A stretch of DNA of 64,000 bases from Shuttleworthella satelles DSM 14600. GTDB lineage: Bacteria > Bacillota > Clostridia > Lachnospirales > Lachnospiraceae. Positions 30,152-40,092 of this stretch are shown piece after piece. Numbering within the stretch: the stretch's first letter is position 1; every line of letters starts with the position of its first letter. Location of the stretch: positions 230,493 to 294,492 of the forward strand of contig NZ_GG665867.1 in the NCBI RefSeq assembly GCF_000160115.1, given 5' to 3'. Under the pieces are notes generated by a model. That model saw nothing but the letters and a program-made list of their open reading frames with translations. It was not told the DNA's origin and ran no database searches. A program made the position numbers and the translations under genes.

Positions 30152-31076
30152 CCCGCATCACCCAGTCTGCAAGCTCCCTCAGGAGAAGCTTGCCCTGTCG
30201 CCGGTCCGCCGCGGGAAGCTTCTCCTTTACCTCCATTTGCTTAAGGCGGCCTCTCCAGTCCTTTCCCGCCAGACCGGCATAGGTCAAAAGCTGCTTCAAT
30301 TGCTCTTTCATGCTGGCGGAGCAGCAGAGGTCACCGGCTCTTCTGACAAGCTCCTCCTGACCGGGCAGGACAGCTGCCATCCGATCTGCTGTCTCTTCTT
30401 CCTCCCGGGCCTCCTTCATCAGGGCCCTCAGATAGGTCTCTATCTGCGAAAGCCCGCTTCGCATGCGAGTCTCCAGGAGCTGCGCGGTCATCCTCTCTCC
30501 CTCTGCCTGTCCCCTGTCAGAGACCATCTTCAGAATATGAATTTGCTGAGGCCCCAGGTAGCTGTTGGCTGCCTGAAAAAAGGCCGCCCCCTCCATGTCA
30601 AAGAGCGAGACGCCAGCTCCTCTATTTGGTCCTCGTTCCGCAGGGCTTTCCCCGCTCAGGCCCTCTTTTTGGCCACAAACCGTCCTGATTTCTTCCGGAG
30701 TCCAGATCCTGGATCGGCTGTACAGAGCAGCCTCCGGCAGGGGGAAGGCATAAGGATAGATCAGGTCCGGGTAGAAGCTCCTTCTCCCGTCCGCGTCGAT
30801 CAGTCGGTTGACCCGATAGGGACCGACATATTGCCCGGTCATCTTCCCCGCCGCGCTTCCGACCAGGACAAGCGAAGCTGGGCCGTGCACAGCCAGGACA
30901 GCGCCGACTGCTGCCGCCACAGCCACCGGCCCCGGTCCGGTCAGGGTCAAAAGGACTTCCCCCCTCTCATCCTGATACTGGCGATATGGCAGTTGGCTTT
31001 GCCTTGCGCGCATTCCCATCATTCGAACCAGTCCTCTGACCTCCGGCCACAGGGCCGCGAAGAGCAGTATCCGCAT
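30144..31076 (-). CDS. Nucleoside phosphorylase / MTA-SAH nucleosidase-like protein
   Basis: 310 residues from 31076 with a GGGAGGAG box. The N-terminal 200 residues follow the PNP/UDP phosphorylase fold: LTGPGPVAVAAAVGAVL, LVGSAAGKMTG, and the purine-site motif LFDMEGAAFF, close to the DMEGAA of MTA/SAH nucleosidase. The C-terminal 110 residues are helical and charged and not part of that fold. Overlap with the splB-like gene suggests a shared job, perhaps clearing 5-prime-deoxyadenosine or a damaged nucleoside; this is inference. Confidence 0.7.
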   Translation of the reverse strand: MRILLFAALWPEVRGLVRMMGMRARQSQLPYRQYQDERGEVLLTLTGPGPVAVAAAVGAVLAVHGPASLVLVGSAAGKMTGQYVGPYRVNRLIDADGRRSFYPDLIYPYAFPLPEAALYSRSRIWTPEEIRTVCGQKEGLSGESPAERGPNRGAGVSLFDMEGAAFFQAANSYLGPQQIHILKMVSDRGQAEGERMTAQLLETRMRSGLSQIETYLRALMKEAREEEETADRMAAVLPGQEELVRRAGDLCCSASMKEQLKQLLTYAGLAGKDWRGRLKQMEVKEKLPAADRRQGKLLLRELADWVMRDE

Positions 31077-31310
31077 CTCTCCTCCCACTCTCTGTCTGGC
31101 GAATATGATATCCGCTTTTCCTGAAGCTCCCTGCGCCTGACACCATCTTCCAGGTCTCTCTCCAAAATCTCTGCCGCATACAGGCCCACAGACGTCAGGC
31201 AGGCGCATTATCCTCACGGACAATGAAGCGGTCGCGCCGCGAGCATTCCATCTCCATGAATAAGAAAAGAGCTCCGGATCCCCTCCGAAACTCCTCTTCC
31301 TTAACAGCAG

Positions 31311-31385
<75 letters not shown>

Positions 31386-31427
31386 TGATTTCCTCCTTGG
31401 GAAATCAGCCCTTGAATAATAACAAAT

Positions 31428-31452
31428 CCTCCCCCAAATAGCAAGGGGGAGG
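31428..31452 (-). terminator. Terminator of the PBP1A gene
   Basis: Stem CCTCCCCC (31428-31435) with GGGGGAGG (31445-31452), followed on the minus strand by ATTTGTTATT. Confidence 0.7.
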
Positions 31453-31487
31453 TATTCCATCAACAACCGCTGTCAGAGGCTATTTTG

Positions 31488-33803
31488 TCAATGACCGCTG
31501 GACGGACTGGCGGGACTGTCCGTTTCGCCCCCGCCTCTCTGGTTCGTGCTGTTTGACTCTGAAGATTTCCCCTTTGAACTGCTGGACGAAGAGCTGTCCT
31601 CCGACGCGGGCGACTCCTGCCCGGTGGAATCCGTCTGAGACTTGCTGTTGCTGTCCGCGGAATTCTTCTTATCCTCCTTCTGCCCATCAGTCTCCTGACT
31701 TGAACTGCTTCCGCTGGACTTGCTGTCAGAAGACGTCTTCGATGTCTCCCAGGAGAAGTTCTTGTAAGTCAGCTTCTTGTGGGCCGCGGTCATGAAGTCC
31801 CTCCAGATCCGTCCCGGGTAATTGGCCCCGGTCAGATTCTGCATGGACCTGGGCGTATCATAGCCGGTCCAGATCGCCGTGGTGTAATAGGGTGTGAAGC
31901 CGCAGAACCAGCCGTCCTTATAGTCGTTGGTCGTTCCTGACTTGGCCGCGGCCACCTGGTTATTCAGCTTCAGACCTGCGCCGGTTCCGTAATCCAGGAC
32001 CGCCTTCATCATAGTGATCATCTGATGAGCGGCATCCGACTTATAGATCTGTGTCTCCCCGTGGTTGTTCCTGTAAATGGTGTTGCCATTCTTGTCGTCA
32101 ATATGATCGATGCAGGTCGGCTCACGGTATTTGCCGTCATTCTCAAGCGCCGCGTATGCCGAGGCCATCTCTACGGTTGTGACCCCGTTCGTCAGTCCGC
32201 CGATCCCCGCCGCCAGATTCTCATCGTTCTTGGATATCTCCGCGAAATGCATCTTGTAGAGATACTGCAGGCCCTTGGCCGGCTTGACATCCTTAAAGAC
32301 CTTCCAGGCAACCGTATTCAGCGAATAGGCCACGGCCTGGGTCAATGTGACATTGCCCATATAGGAATTGCCGTAGTTCTGAGGTCCATTGGTAATGGGG
32401 GCGTCCTGCACGCGGGTGTCGGGCGTATACTTTCCGGTCTCAAGCGCCGGCGTATAGACCAAAATGGGCTTGATGGAAGAACCGGGCTGACGGTAGGAGC
32501 GATAGGCGCGGTTCAGCGTGTAGGTCGTGATGTTATCCTGGCTTCGGCCGCCGACAATAGCAACCACATTCCCGGTCGTGTTATCAATGACAGTCCCCGC
32601 GGACTGGGCCGCATATATGCCCTTATCCGTCGTCTCGCTCAGCTTGCTCATGTTCTTGTCCACTGCGGTCTGGAGGGCCTGCTGTAAATTCGCGTCCAGA
32701 CTGGTGTAGATCTTATAGCCGCCTGTGTAGAGTTCGGAGGCGTAGCTGTCGTACTCCTTGCCGTACTTGTCCTCATAGGCCTTGCGCTCATCATCGCTGT
32801 TGAACTGATACTGGAAGTCAAATCCGTCCGCCGTCATCAAAGCCCGCACGGCGGAGTACTCGGCGAATGTTGTCTCATAATTATGGAACTCCTTCTGATC
32901 CTGGGACAGATTCAGGGCGATCTGCTGCCCGGTGGCCTGATCATACTCCTCCTGGCTGATCTTCTTGTCCTTGAGCATGTTCTTGAGAATCAGAGTCTGC
33001 CTCACGACCGTGTTCTCAGGGTGATTGATCGGATCATAATAGCTCGGGCGATTGGGAATGGCGCACAGATAAGTGATCTCCGCCAGGCTCAGCTCGCCGA
33101 TATCCTTGCTGAAATAGCCCTGGGACGCGGTGCCGATGCCGTAGAAACCATTCATGAAATAGACATTATTGATGTAGAAATTGAGGATCTGGTCCTTGGA
33201 GTATTTCTTCTCCATTTCCAGGGCAACAAAGATCTCCTCCACCTTGCGCTCCCAGGTCTTATCCTGGGTCAGAAAGACCGTTCTCGCCAGCTGCTGGGTA
33301 ATCGTGGATCCGCCCCCTGAGACCTTGTGGTTTCTGACCATGGCAAGAGCCGCGCGGGCAATTCCCTTGAGGCTGACGCCGGGATGCCTGTAGAAGCTCT
33401 TGTCCTCAATGGCGACAAAAGCCTCCTTGACCTGCTTGGGCATCTTATCGCTGGTCACATACTGAATCTTCTTCTTGCCCCCCAGCTCCGCCAGTTCATT
33501 TCCGTCCTTGTCGTAGACAAAGCTGGATCGGGAGGCCTCGAAGGTCTCCTCCGAGGAATTGGCCACCAGCTGAACCGCCTCGTCGTGCATGGCTATGATT
33601 TTACTCGCGTAGCCTCCCGCTACCAGGTAGATCGCGGCGAACGCAATCATGATCAGGAGGATGAGAAGAATCAGACGAACCACACGCCAGACTCTGCGCT
33701 TCTTCTTTTTGGGCTTGTTGGGCTTGGGGTTCCTGTGCTCAGGGCTCCTGTGCTCAGAACTCCCGACTCTATGCAGTTGTTCATTATTTTTAATCTCACT
33801 CAT
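31488..33803 (-). CDS. pbpA: Class A penicillin-binding protein (PBP1A type)
   Basis: 771 residues. A basic cytosolic tail (PNKPKKKKRRVWR) and one membrane helix (about 41-63) lead to a GT51 glycosyltransferase with EDKSFYRHPG (catalytic Glu) and GGSTITQQLARTVF. A transpeptidase domain follows with GSSIKPI (SxxK), SLN in AYSLNTVAW and KSGTT (KTG box). It polymerises and cross-links peptidoglycan outside the membrane. About 90 C-terminal residues are Ser-, Lys- and Asp-rich low complexity. Start 33803 fits the topology but has only a distant AAGGT box, so the exact start is less sure. A terminator follows. Confidence 0.93.
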   Translation of the reverse strand: MSEIKNNEQLHRVGSSEHRSPEHRNPKPNKPKKKKRRVWRVVRLILLILLIMIAFAAIYLVAGGYASKIIAMHDEAVQLVANSSEETFEASRSSFVYDKDGNELAELGGKKKIQYVTSDKMPKQVKEAFVAIEDKSFYRHPGVSLKGIARAALAMVRNHKVSGGGSTITQQLARTVFLTQDKTWERKVEEIFVALEMEKKYSKDQILNFYINNVYFMNGFYGIGTASQGYFSKDIGELSLAEITYLCAIPNRPSYYDPINHPENTVVRQTLILKNMLKDKKISQEEYDQATGQQIALNLSQDQKEFHNYETTFAEYSAVRALMTADGFDFQYQFNSDDERKAYEDKYGKEYDSYASELYTGGYKIYTSLDANLQQALQTAVDKNMSKLSETTDKGIYAAQSAGTVIDNTTGNVVAIVGGRSQDNITTYTLNRAYRSYRQPGSSIKPILVYTPALETGKYTPDTRVQDAPITNGPQNYGNSYMGNVTLTQAVAYSLNTVAWKVFKDVKPAKGLQYLYKMHFAEISKNDENLAAGIGGLTNGVTTVEMASAYAALENDGKYREPTCIDHIDDKNGNTIYRNNHGETQIYKSDAAHQMITMMKAVLDYGTGAGLKLNNQVAAAKSGTTNDYKDGWFCGFTPYYTTAIWTGYDTPRSMQNLTGANYPGRIWRDFMTAAHKKLTYKNFSWETSKTSSDSKSSGSSSSQETDGQKEDKKNSADSNSKSQTDSTGQESPASEDSSSSSSSKGKSSESNSTNQRGGGETDSPASPSSGH

Positions 33804-34112
33804 AGCCCGTATTTTACCTTCTACCCTCAATATAAGCAACTTTTTCCTGACCGGCAAAAGCCTGCGTTTTCCTGATCGACGAAACCCTGCGTATTTCCCC
33901 TGACCCGGCGTCGATCCTTTCATATGGCGACTGTATCCTTTTCCGTCGATGGATTCTCCTCTTGCCGCCCGCCCAGCTTCTTTTTAAAATAGAATCAAAC
34001 GCACTGCCAAAGGACAGCCGGCCGGACGATATAAAAAGGCAGGGTCGACCGAAAATGAGCCGGTAGCAAAAAGTCTGTGGGGGTCGATGAATCAAAGTTC
34101 GAGGAGGGGAAA
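33804..34112. other. Divergent intergenic region between pbpA and galM
   Basis: 309 bases with no supported gene. It must hold promoters in both directions; I see no close match to TTGACA-17-TATAAT on either strand. A strong GAGGAGGGG ribosome site ends it before galM. Confidence 0.5.
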
Positions 34113-35159
34113 ATGACTGAGTCAGAGATCTGGGGCAGAGGTCCCCATGGAGAGGAAGTGAGAATTTGGACGATTTCCAACGGGAAGGGTCTGCGCGCCA
34201 AATTCATGAATCTGGGGGCTGTCCTGCTGGAGCTGGATGTTCCGGACCGCAGGGGAGAGACAGCGGACATCGTCCTGGGCTACCGGGATCTGGAATCTTA
34301 CTTCCGCAATTTCGCCTGTTTTGGCGCCACTGTCGGCCCAAACGCCAACCGGATCGGCCAAGCAGCCTTTGAGCTGGAGGGAAGGCGCTATCAGCTGGAG
34401 GCAAATGACGGCGTCAATAATCTGCACTCCGGCTCCGACTCTTTTCACCACCGCGTCTGGCAGCTGGCAGAGGCCGGTGAGAATTCCATCTCATTTGCCA
34501 TCACAAGCCCTCATATGGACCTTGGTTTCCCCGGCAATCTGACCCTGACCGTTTCCTATCAGCTGAGCGAGGACAACCGCTTGATCATCGACTACGAGGG
34601 CATTTGCGATCGCACTTCTCTCTTTAATCCGACCAACCACAGCTACTTCAATCTGGCCGGCCACAATTCCGGTCAGGTCTTCGATCAGCTGCTGCAGATT
34701 TCATCCGACTCTTTCACCTATGCTGACGCCGCTTCCATCCCCGACGGACAGATCCGTTCCGTCGAGGACAGTCCCATGGACTTTCGCGTGCCAAAGCCCA
34801 TCGGCCGGGATTTGAAAGCTGATTATGATCAGCTGAAATATGCGGGCGGATATGACCACAACTGGATTCTGCGAGACTGCAATGGCCAGGTTCGCCCCGT
34901 GGCCACTCTCTTGGATCCCGTCTCCGGCCGCCGGATGACCGTCTCAAGCGACCTGCCCGGAATCCAGTTCTACACCGGCAACTACATCGATGAAAGTGAA
35001 ATCGGCAAGGGCGGCTGTCACTATCCCAGGCAGGGCGGGGTCTGCCTTGAGACCCAGTACTTCCCCAATGCCATCAATGTCGAGAGCTTCACCTCTCCTC
35101 TGATCTACGCGGGACAGCCTGTGCACAGCCGAACCGTCTTTGCCTTCTCTGTGATCTGA
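34113..35159 (+). CDS. galM: Aldose 1-epimerase (galactose mutarotase)
   Basis: 348 residues from the ATG at 34113, placed behind GAGGAGGGG. Family motifs: GATVGPNANRIG, NNLHSG, FNPTNHSYFNLAG with the catalytic His, YDHNW, and GIQFYTGNY with the late acidic residue in VCLETQYFPNA. It interconverts alpha and beta anomers of hexoses in the cytosol. It is the only plus-strand gene in the first 48 kb. No other galactose gene is adjacent, so it likely serves general sugar use. Confidence 0.93.
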   Translation: MTESEIWGRGPHGEEVRIWTISNGKGLRAKFMNLGAVLLELDVPDRRGETADIVLGYRDLESYFRNFACFGATVGPNANRIGQAAFELEGRRYQLEANDGVNNLHSGSDSFHHRVWQLAEAGENSISFAITSPHMDLGFPGNLTLTVSYQLSEDNRLIIDYEGICDRTSLFNPTNHSYFNLAGHNSGQVFDQLLQISSDSFTYADAASIPDGQIRSVEDSPMDFRVPKPIGRDLKADYDQLKYAGGYDHNWILRDCNGQVRPVATLLDPVSGRRMTVSSDLPGIQFYTGNYIDESEIGKGGCHYPRQGGVCLETQYFPNAINVESFTSPLIYAGQPVHSRTVFAFSVI

Positions 35160-35326
35160 CAGAAACTGCCTCTATCTGCTTACCCTGTCGGAGATTCTCT
35201 CATTGACCCGATGGGCAACAAGGGCGGTCAGTATCTTTCCTGTCTCTACCGCAGGGATGCTCTCATCGATCCTGTGGCCAGCAAGTCCGGCCATCACCTT
35301 GCCTGCCTGTTCCCGCCGGGGAATTC
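35160..35326 (-). other. Short open stretch between galM and the permease gene
   Basis: Minus-strand bases of about 35165-35300 can be read as a 40-codon frame ending at a TAG (MAGLAGHRIDESIPAVETGK followed by ILTALVAHRVNERI). Its composition is protein-like but it has no clear start or family. It may be a gene remnant or chance. Confidence 0.25.
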
Positions 35327-36658
35327 TCACTCGTATCTGAGGGCATCGATCGGATTCATCCTGGCTGCCTTGCTGGCGGGAAAATACCCGAAGAAGATTC
35401 CGATTCCCATGGAAAATCCCAGGGCGATCAAAATCCCTCCCAGGGACGGCCTGGCCGGATAGCCCAGAAGCTGAGAGGCCGCTACGCCCAGGGTGATTCC
35501 CAGAATGACCCCGATCAGGCCTCCGATCAGACAGATGATCGTGGCTTCTACGATAAACTGAGCCCGGATAGAGGAATTCCTGGCTCCCAGGGCCTTGCGG
35601 GTCCCGATTTCCCTGGTTCGCTCCGCGACGGAGACCAGCATGATATTCATGACTCCAATGCCTCCCACCAGAAGGGCAATTCCCGCAATAATGGAAATGG
35701 CTGTCGTAATCGTCCCAAGCATAGTCATCAGCATGTTGACCAGACCGCCGAAGGTGACCGCTTTGGCCTGGTAATTCGGATTGTTCCGATAGTAGGGCTT
35801 AAAATACGTATCAATTGCCGCAGTCAGCTCCTCCTGGTTCTGCTTCTGATCCATCTGCTGACCGGCATGCCCCGTCGCCGCGATAACCTGAATCATGCGG
35901 TAGCGACCGCCCGTCTTGCCCACCATCTGATTGTAGGTTCCGATCGGTATATAGAAAGAGGAACCCGCGAAGGCCGTCTGTGTCGCCGCGTTTCTGCTCT
36001 CGCTCTGATAGACTCCCACGATCGTAACGCCGTAAGTCTTACCGTCCAGGGACATCTCAATCTCCTGGTTCAAAGCGTCCTGTATCCTGTCGCCAAACAT
36101 CTTTTCCGCCGTCTCCTTTGCGATCAGGGCTACGCGGCGTTGATTGGTAAAATCCTCGGCCGAGAACATTCGCCCGGCCTGGATACTGTTCGGATGATTT
36201 AAGAAAAACCCGGCATTTACCCCCAAAAGATTGACGTCCGCGCTCTGTCTGCCCGTCTTCTGACTCAGCTTTACATTCCCGCTCTGTCCCCAGACCACGA
36301 CGGCCCGGACCCTGTCCCCCAGGTAGTCGACCAGTCCCTTGACCATGGCGTCGCTGATGTAATCGCTCTCCTGCATGCTCTCTCTTGTCTGCCGGCCGGC
36401 AAAGCGGATCCCATCCACCGCCTGCCTGGGATCTCTCTCCCCCTTCTCCTCTGAGCGCGGCATGACATTGACATAGATGTCGTTGGCGCCCGCGCTCTGC
36501 ATATTGTCGGATATGGAGAGCGTCAGGGAATTTCCCACGGTGAAAATGGCGATGACAGCCGAGATTCCGATGATAATTCCGAGCATGGTAAGGAAGGCTC
36601 GTATCTTGTTGGCCTTAAGACTGGCAAATGCCAGCTGGATATTCTCTCCCAGGAGCAT
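35327..36658 (-). CDS. MacB-like ABC permease
   Basis: 443 residues: a cytosolic lead (LGENIQLAFASLKANKIRAF), one membrane helix, a large extracellular MacB periplasmic-core-type domain (about 45-315), then three membrane helices with the FtsX-type motif VSVAERTREIGTRKALGAR and NPIDALRYE at the C terminus. In Gram-positive cells such permeases act with an ATPase and an HlyD-like protein to move peptides or lipids through a mechanotransmission mechanism. Its ATG shares a base with the ATPase stop (TGATG). Third gene of a three-gene operon. Confidence 0.9.
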   Translation of the reverse strand: MLLGENIQLAFASLKANKIRAFLTMLGIIIGISAVIAIFTVGNSLTLSISDNMQSAGANDIYVNVMPRSEEKGERDPRQAVDGIRFAGRQTRESMQESDYISDAMVKGLVDYLGDRVRAVVVWGQSGNVKLSQKTGRQSADVNLLGVNAGFFLNHPNSIQAGRMFSAEDFTNQRRVALIAKETAEKMFGDRIQDALNQEIEMSLDGKTYGVTIVGVYQSESRNAATQTAFAGSSFYIPIGTYNQMVGKTGGRYRMIQVIAATGHAGQQMDQKQNQEELTAAIDTYFKPYYRNNPNYQAKAVTFGGLVNMLMTMLGTITTAISIIAGIALLVGGIGVMNIMLVSVAERTREIGTRKALGARNSSIRAQFIVEATIICLIGGLIGVILGITLGVAASQLLGYPARPSLGGILIALGFSMGIGIFFGYFPASKAARMNPIDALRYE

Positions 36659-37350
36659 CAGTCTCTCCCTCCCTGATCCATGATCTGACCGTCGCGAATC
36701 GCGATGATCCGATCGGTTTCCGCCGCCAGCTCCGGGGAGTGGGTGATCAGGATAATGGTCTTGCCCTGCTCCCTGTGCAGCCTGTGAAACAGATCCATGA
36801 CCAGACGTCCGGTCTTGGTATCAAGAGCTCCGGTGGGTTCATCCGCCAGAATAATGGCTGGATCGTTGGCCATGGCCCGGGCAATCGCCACCCTCTGTTT
36901 TTGTCCGCCGGACAGCTCCTCGGGCAAATGCCTGGCCCGGTCTGTCATCTCCACCATCTCCAGAAGCTCCCTGGCCCGGGCTCTGCGCTCGCTCCGTCCC
37001 AGTCCGGCATAGAGCATGGGAAGCTCCACATTCTTCTGGGCATTTGTCTTGGCGATCAGATTGTAGGTCTGAAAGACGAAGCCGATCTTCTTGTTGCGGA
37101 TATCGGACAGCTCGTTGTCCGTAACCCGGCTCAGATCGATCCCGTCCAGAAAATACCGCCCCTCTGTGGGCCGGTCTAAGACCCCAATCAGATTCATGAG
37201 TGTAGACTTGCCGGATCCGGAGGGCCCGACAATGGAGACAAATTCTCCCTCCTGTACAGAGAAATTGATATCGTGCAGAATCTCCAGCTCATTGGGCTGG
37301 CCCAGGTAGAATCTCTTTACAATGTGCTCTAAGCGGATGACCTCTCCCAT
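36658..37350 (-). CDS. MacB-like ABC ATPase subunit
   Basis: 230 residues. Walker [10 protein letters not shown], signature [14 protein letters not shown], Walker [13 protein letters not shown], and the H-loop in LITHSPE. The sequence is of the LolD/MacB class that powers FtsX-type permeases. GGAGGAG precedes the start, which overlaps the HlyD gene stop (TGATG), so all three proteins are produced in step. Confidence 0.93.
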   Translation of the reverse strand: MGEVIRLEHIVKRFYLGQPNELEILHDINFSVQEGEFVSIVGPSGSGKSTLMNLIGVLDRPTEGRYFLDGIDLSRVTDNELSDIRNKKIGFVFQTYNLIAKTNAQKNVELPMLYAGLGRSERRARARELLEMVEMTDRARHLPEELSGGQKQRVAIARAMANDPAIILADEPTGALDTKTGRLVMDLFHRLHREQGKTIILITHSPELAAETDRIIAIRDGQIMDQGGRD

Positions 37351-38858
37351 CAGTTTACTCCTCCGCCTGCCCCCATGGAGTTGAGCAGCTGATTGACGGA
37401 ATTGTCACTCTTTGTCTCCGGAACCACGACCTGCATCCCCTCCTGAACCTGATCAGAGACAATCTGGGTATAGTAGGTGCCCTCCAGACCTGTCGTGACC
37501 GCGATCCGTCTGACGCTGATCTCCTCCTGCTTTTTATCCCCGCTCTCTCCTGTCTTCTTGTGCTCGACAATCTCAATGAAGGAGCTACCGTCTTCCGCCT
37601 TCTGCACGGATTCAAAGGGGACGCTGAGGGCGTCAGGCGCCGAAGAGGTGATAATGCTGACATCCGCATTCATCCCCAGGCGCAGGCGATCATTTCCGGC
37701 AGGAAGGGCAATTGTCACTGTAAAACCGGAGGAGGAAGATCCGGAAGAAGCTCCCGCAAGATCTCCCAGGCCACTGAGACTTCCCAGATCCAGTCCTCCG
37801 ATCGAGCCTAGCCCACCAAGTCCTGTCCCGGAGGAGGAAGATCCGGCCGCCGGGGCGACCGCCGTCACATTGCCGTCCAGTTCCGCCTCCCCAGTCGCGC
37901 CCGTCTTGACCTTGACCGCCATCCCCGCCTGAACATCGGGGATATCCGCCTCCGCGACCGTTGCTAAAATCTGGAAGGAGGAGTCGTCTTCGATCCTGGC
38001 AATGGTGCCGCCGCTGTAGGTCTTGCCCGCTTCCGCCTTCACCTGCGTCACCAGTCCGTCCATAGAGGCTCGTATCGCGCCCTTGTCAATCTGCTGCTGC
38101 AGTTGATCCAGCTGATTCTGCAAGCTTGATATACTTGACTCTGTGACAGAGGATCCGGCATTCCCCAGAGAGGACAAGTCGGCAGACGGTGCATTTTCAA
38201 GAGCCTCCAACTGAGCCTGCAGCGCTGTTTCCTGTGCCTGAAGAGCCGTCAGGGCAGCCTGGCTCTGCTCAACCCGGACCCGGTCTGCCGCCAGCGTGGC
38301 CGCGTCCGCTCCGCTTCCTGTCTCCAAATCCCGCTTCAGCTTGTCCTGGGCCTGGCTCAGACTCTTCTCTGCCTGGTCTTCTCTGCTCCTGACCTCCTCC
38401 AGCTTCTCCTCGATTCCCTGCAGCTGGCTCTGCTTCGCCTGGGCCGCCTGGGCTGCCTGCTGAGCCAGCTGTGTCTCCGTCTCCTTCTGTGCCTGACGGG
38501 CAGACCGGATCTGCTCCTTCAGACTGTCGCGGCTGGCCTCCAGGCGGCTGGTATCCATCTGCGCGATCAGCTGACCGGCCCTGACCCGGTCCCCCACCTT
38601 GACATTTACGGTCTTGATCGGGCTGGCCAGAAGATCACTGGTCAGATCCTGACTCTGCACAGAGGTCACCTTGCCGCTTCCCGTGACCGACTTGACGATC
38701 GTCCGCCTGGAAATCGTCTCTGTCTTCGGCTCCTTATCTGCTGCCTTCTTACCGAACTGCGCGCGGACGATGGCAGCGATGACCAGAGCTAAAACGATGA
38801 TCAGAAAAACAAGCAATTTCCTGTGCTTCTTCCAAAACTGTATGAATCTCGCCTTCAT
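37350..38858 (-). CDS. HlyD/RND-type efflux adaptor protein
   Basis: 502 residues: a membrane anchor (about 15-33), a lipoyl-like half (VNVKVGDRVRAGQLIAQMDT), a long coiled coil (about 80-240, Gln- and Ala-rich), the second lipoyl half (GLVTQVKAEAGKTYSGG) and beta-barrel domains interrupted by a Ser/Gly-rich insert (about 345-390). It is the adaptor of the MacB-like system encoded downstream; in a Gram-positive cell it would act outside the membrane without a TolC partner. Start 38858 (ATG, GAGG box) is preferred to a GTG 12 bases upstream. Confidence 0.88.
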   Translation of the reverse strand: MKARFIQFWKKHRKLLVFLIIVLALVIAAIVRAQFGKKAADKEPKTETISRRTIVKSVTGSGKVTSVQSQDLTSDLLASPIKTVNVKVGDRVRAGQLIAQMDTSRLEASRDSLKEQIRSARQAQKETETQLAQQAAQAAQAKQSQLQGIEEKLEEVRSREDQAEKSLSQAQDKLKRDLETGSGADAATLAADRVRVEQSQAALTALQAQETALQAQLEALENAPSADLSSLGNAGSSVTESSISSLQNQLDQLQQQIDKGAIRASMDGLVTQVKAEAGKTYSGGTIARIEDDSSFQILATVAEADIPDVQAGMAVKVKTGATGEAELDGNVTAVAPAAGSSSSGTGLGGLGSIGGLDLGSLSGLGDLAGASSGSSSSGFTVTIALPAGNDRLRLGMNADVSIITSSAPDALSVPFESVQKAEDGSSFIEIVEHKKTGESGDKKQEEISVRRIAVTTGLEGTYYTQIVSDQVQEGMQVVVPETKSDNSVNQLLNSMGAGGGVN

Positions 38859-39168
38859 AATAAGCCTCACGATATTCCAGGATTCCAGGCTGATGTCAAA
38901 CCCCCGCCTGCTGCCTCCAACCTTCCATCTTCCGCGCCAGGCTTCTGGCCTGCTGCCTCCAAACCCCCGCCCGGTCTGTACAGCCCCTGGCCTTGTCTGA
39001 TATGCTTTCCCGGCAGGCTGTCCTCCGCTGATTTACTGTCTATTATAGACATCATTTCCTCCGGGACACAAGAAAAAGGGACCGTGAAAAACGCGTTCGC
39101 GCAATTCTCACAGCCCCTGGCTTCCTATTCAATTTTAAAGCCACGACACAGAGGTGTCTGGCCAGCCA
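38859..39168 (-). other. 310-base gap between sortase B and the adaptor gene
   Basis: No gene seen. It contains a perfect TATAAT on the minus strand (39047-39042) inside a 13-bp palindrome (39038-39050), a possible promoter for the efflux operon although the -35 is poor. It also holds two copies of GCCTGCTGCCTCCAA (38906-38920 and 38948-38962). Confidence 0.4.
39073..39111 (-). terminator. Probable terminator of the sortase gene
   Basis: Inverted GTGA...TCAC arms with a CGCG-TT-CGCG core (39084-39111), followed on the minus strand by a T5 tract at 39077-39073. Confidence 0.5.
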
Positions 39169-40020
39169 TCAGGGATTTTGGCTCTCGTAGGCATTGGCCT
39201 GCGCTTCATCTAACAATTGTCCGGACGCGTATACATAGGCGGCCACCCGCTTGCCGCTGACAATGAAGCGGTCAGACGTCTTAGAGCAGGTAGACAGGGT
39301 CACCACCTTATCATCCGCACTGACCTGCACGTCCGTCTTAGTCATGGCGTCCTTCTCTAGAAGCTTCAGATGGTTGGCGTAATCCTCTCCCTTGTCCTTA
39401 AAGACAGCATAGACATCGCTGTCCTCGTTCTGGTCGGACCACGCAAAGACCTGATAGCGGTAGACCACATCTCCCCGGATAATCTGAAAATACTGATGAT
39501 CCTGGTAATAATTCGGATCATCCTTGTAGTCGCTCAGACTCCCGAACATGGTCTTGTTATTCATCTGGTGCCCGTAGACCAGGGAGTGGTAGTCCTCGAA
39601 GTTCGGCCGATTCTTCCCCTCCAGGAAGATGGAGCCGGCAATCGCGTACTTGCCGTCCATGGACTTTCGCAGCCAGTAATTATCATCATTCTCCTTGTAA
39701 AGCACCGGATAATTGACGTGGTCATTATTCTCCATATAGATCCAGGCCTTGACCGTGTCATTCTGCTTGAGCAGCTCGGGGAAGTCGACCATCACCTGCT
39801 GATACCACTCCTTGGCCTGCCCTTTCGATGAATCCGCCACAGTGACCGCGCCCCTGGCGTTCTGGTACACCTGCTCCGAGTCATGATAATCCTTCAGCGT
39901 CAGGAGGATCCTCCCCCCTGAATATACGATTACCAGGAAACAGACAGCGATCAGGATGTTATAGACAATTCCCGACTTCTTCCTCTTCTCCTTCTTTGGC
40001 TCCTGCTTTATTTCTCTCAT
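39169..40020 (-). CDS. srtB: Class B sortase
   Basis: 283 residues: a Lys-rich start, a membrane helix (about 18-38) and a sortase domain outside the cell. Catalytic residues are visible as His in LVYGHQMNN, Cys in TLSTCSK and Arg in SDRFIVSGKR. Helical inserts typical of class B are present. The enzyme anchors surface proteins to peptidoglycan or builds a heme or pilus system, usually recognising NPxTx-like signals. No intact substrate gene is next to it. A sorting-signal-like tail out of frame behind the GH3 gene, 3 kb away, may be a remnant. Confidence 0.9.
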   Translation of the reverse strand: MREIKQEPKKEKRKKSGIVYNILIAVCFLVIVYSGGRILLTLKDYHDSEQVYQNARGAVTVADSSKGQAKEWYQQVMVDFPELLKQNDTVKAWIYMENNDHVNYPVLYKENDDNYWLRKSMDGKYAIAGSIFLEGKNRPNFEDYHSLVYGHQMNNKTMFGSLSDYKDDPNYYQDHQYFQIIRGDVVYRYQVFAWSDQNEDSDVYAVFKDKGEDYANHLKLLEKDAMTKTDVQVSADDKVVTLSTCSKTSDRFIVSGKRVAAYVYASGQLLDEAQANAYESQNP

Positions 40021-40092
40021 AGAACTTCCAATCAATTGCATTTATGAATGTTTTGTGAATAGAACCCATTCTAATCAATCGATTGGGCAAAG

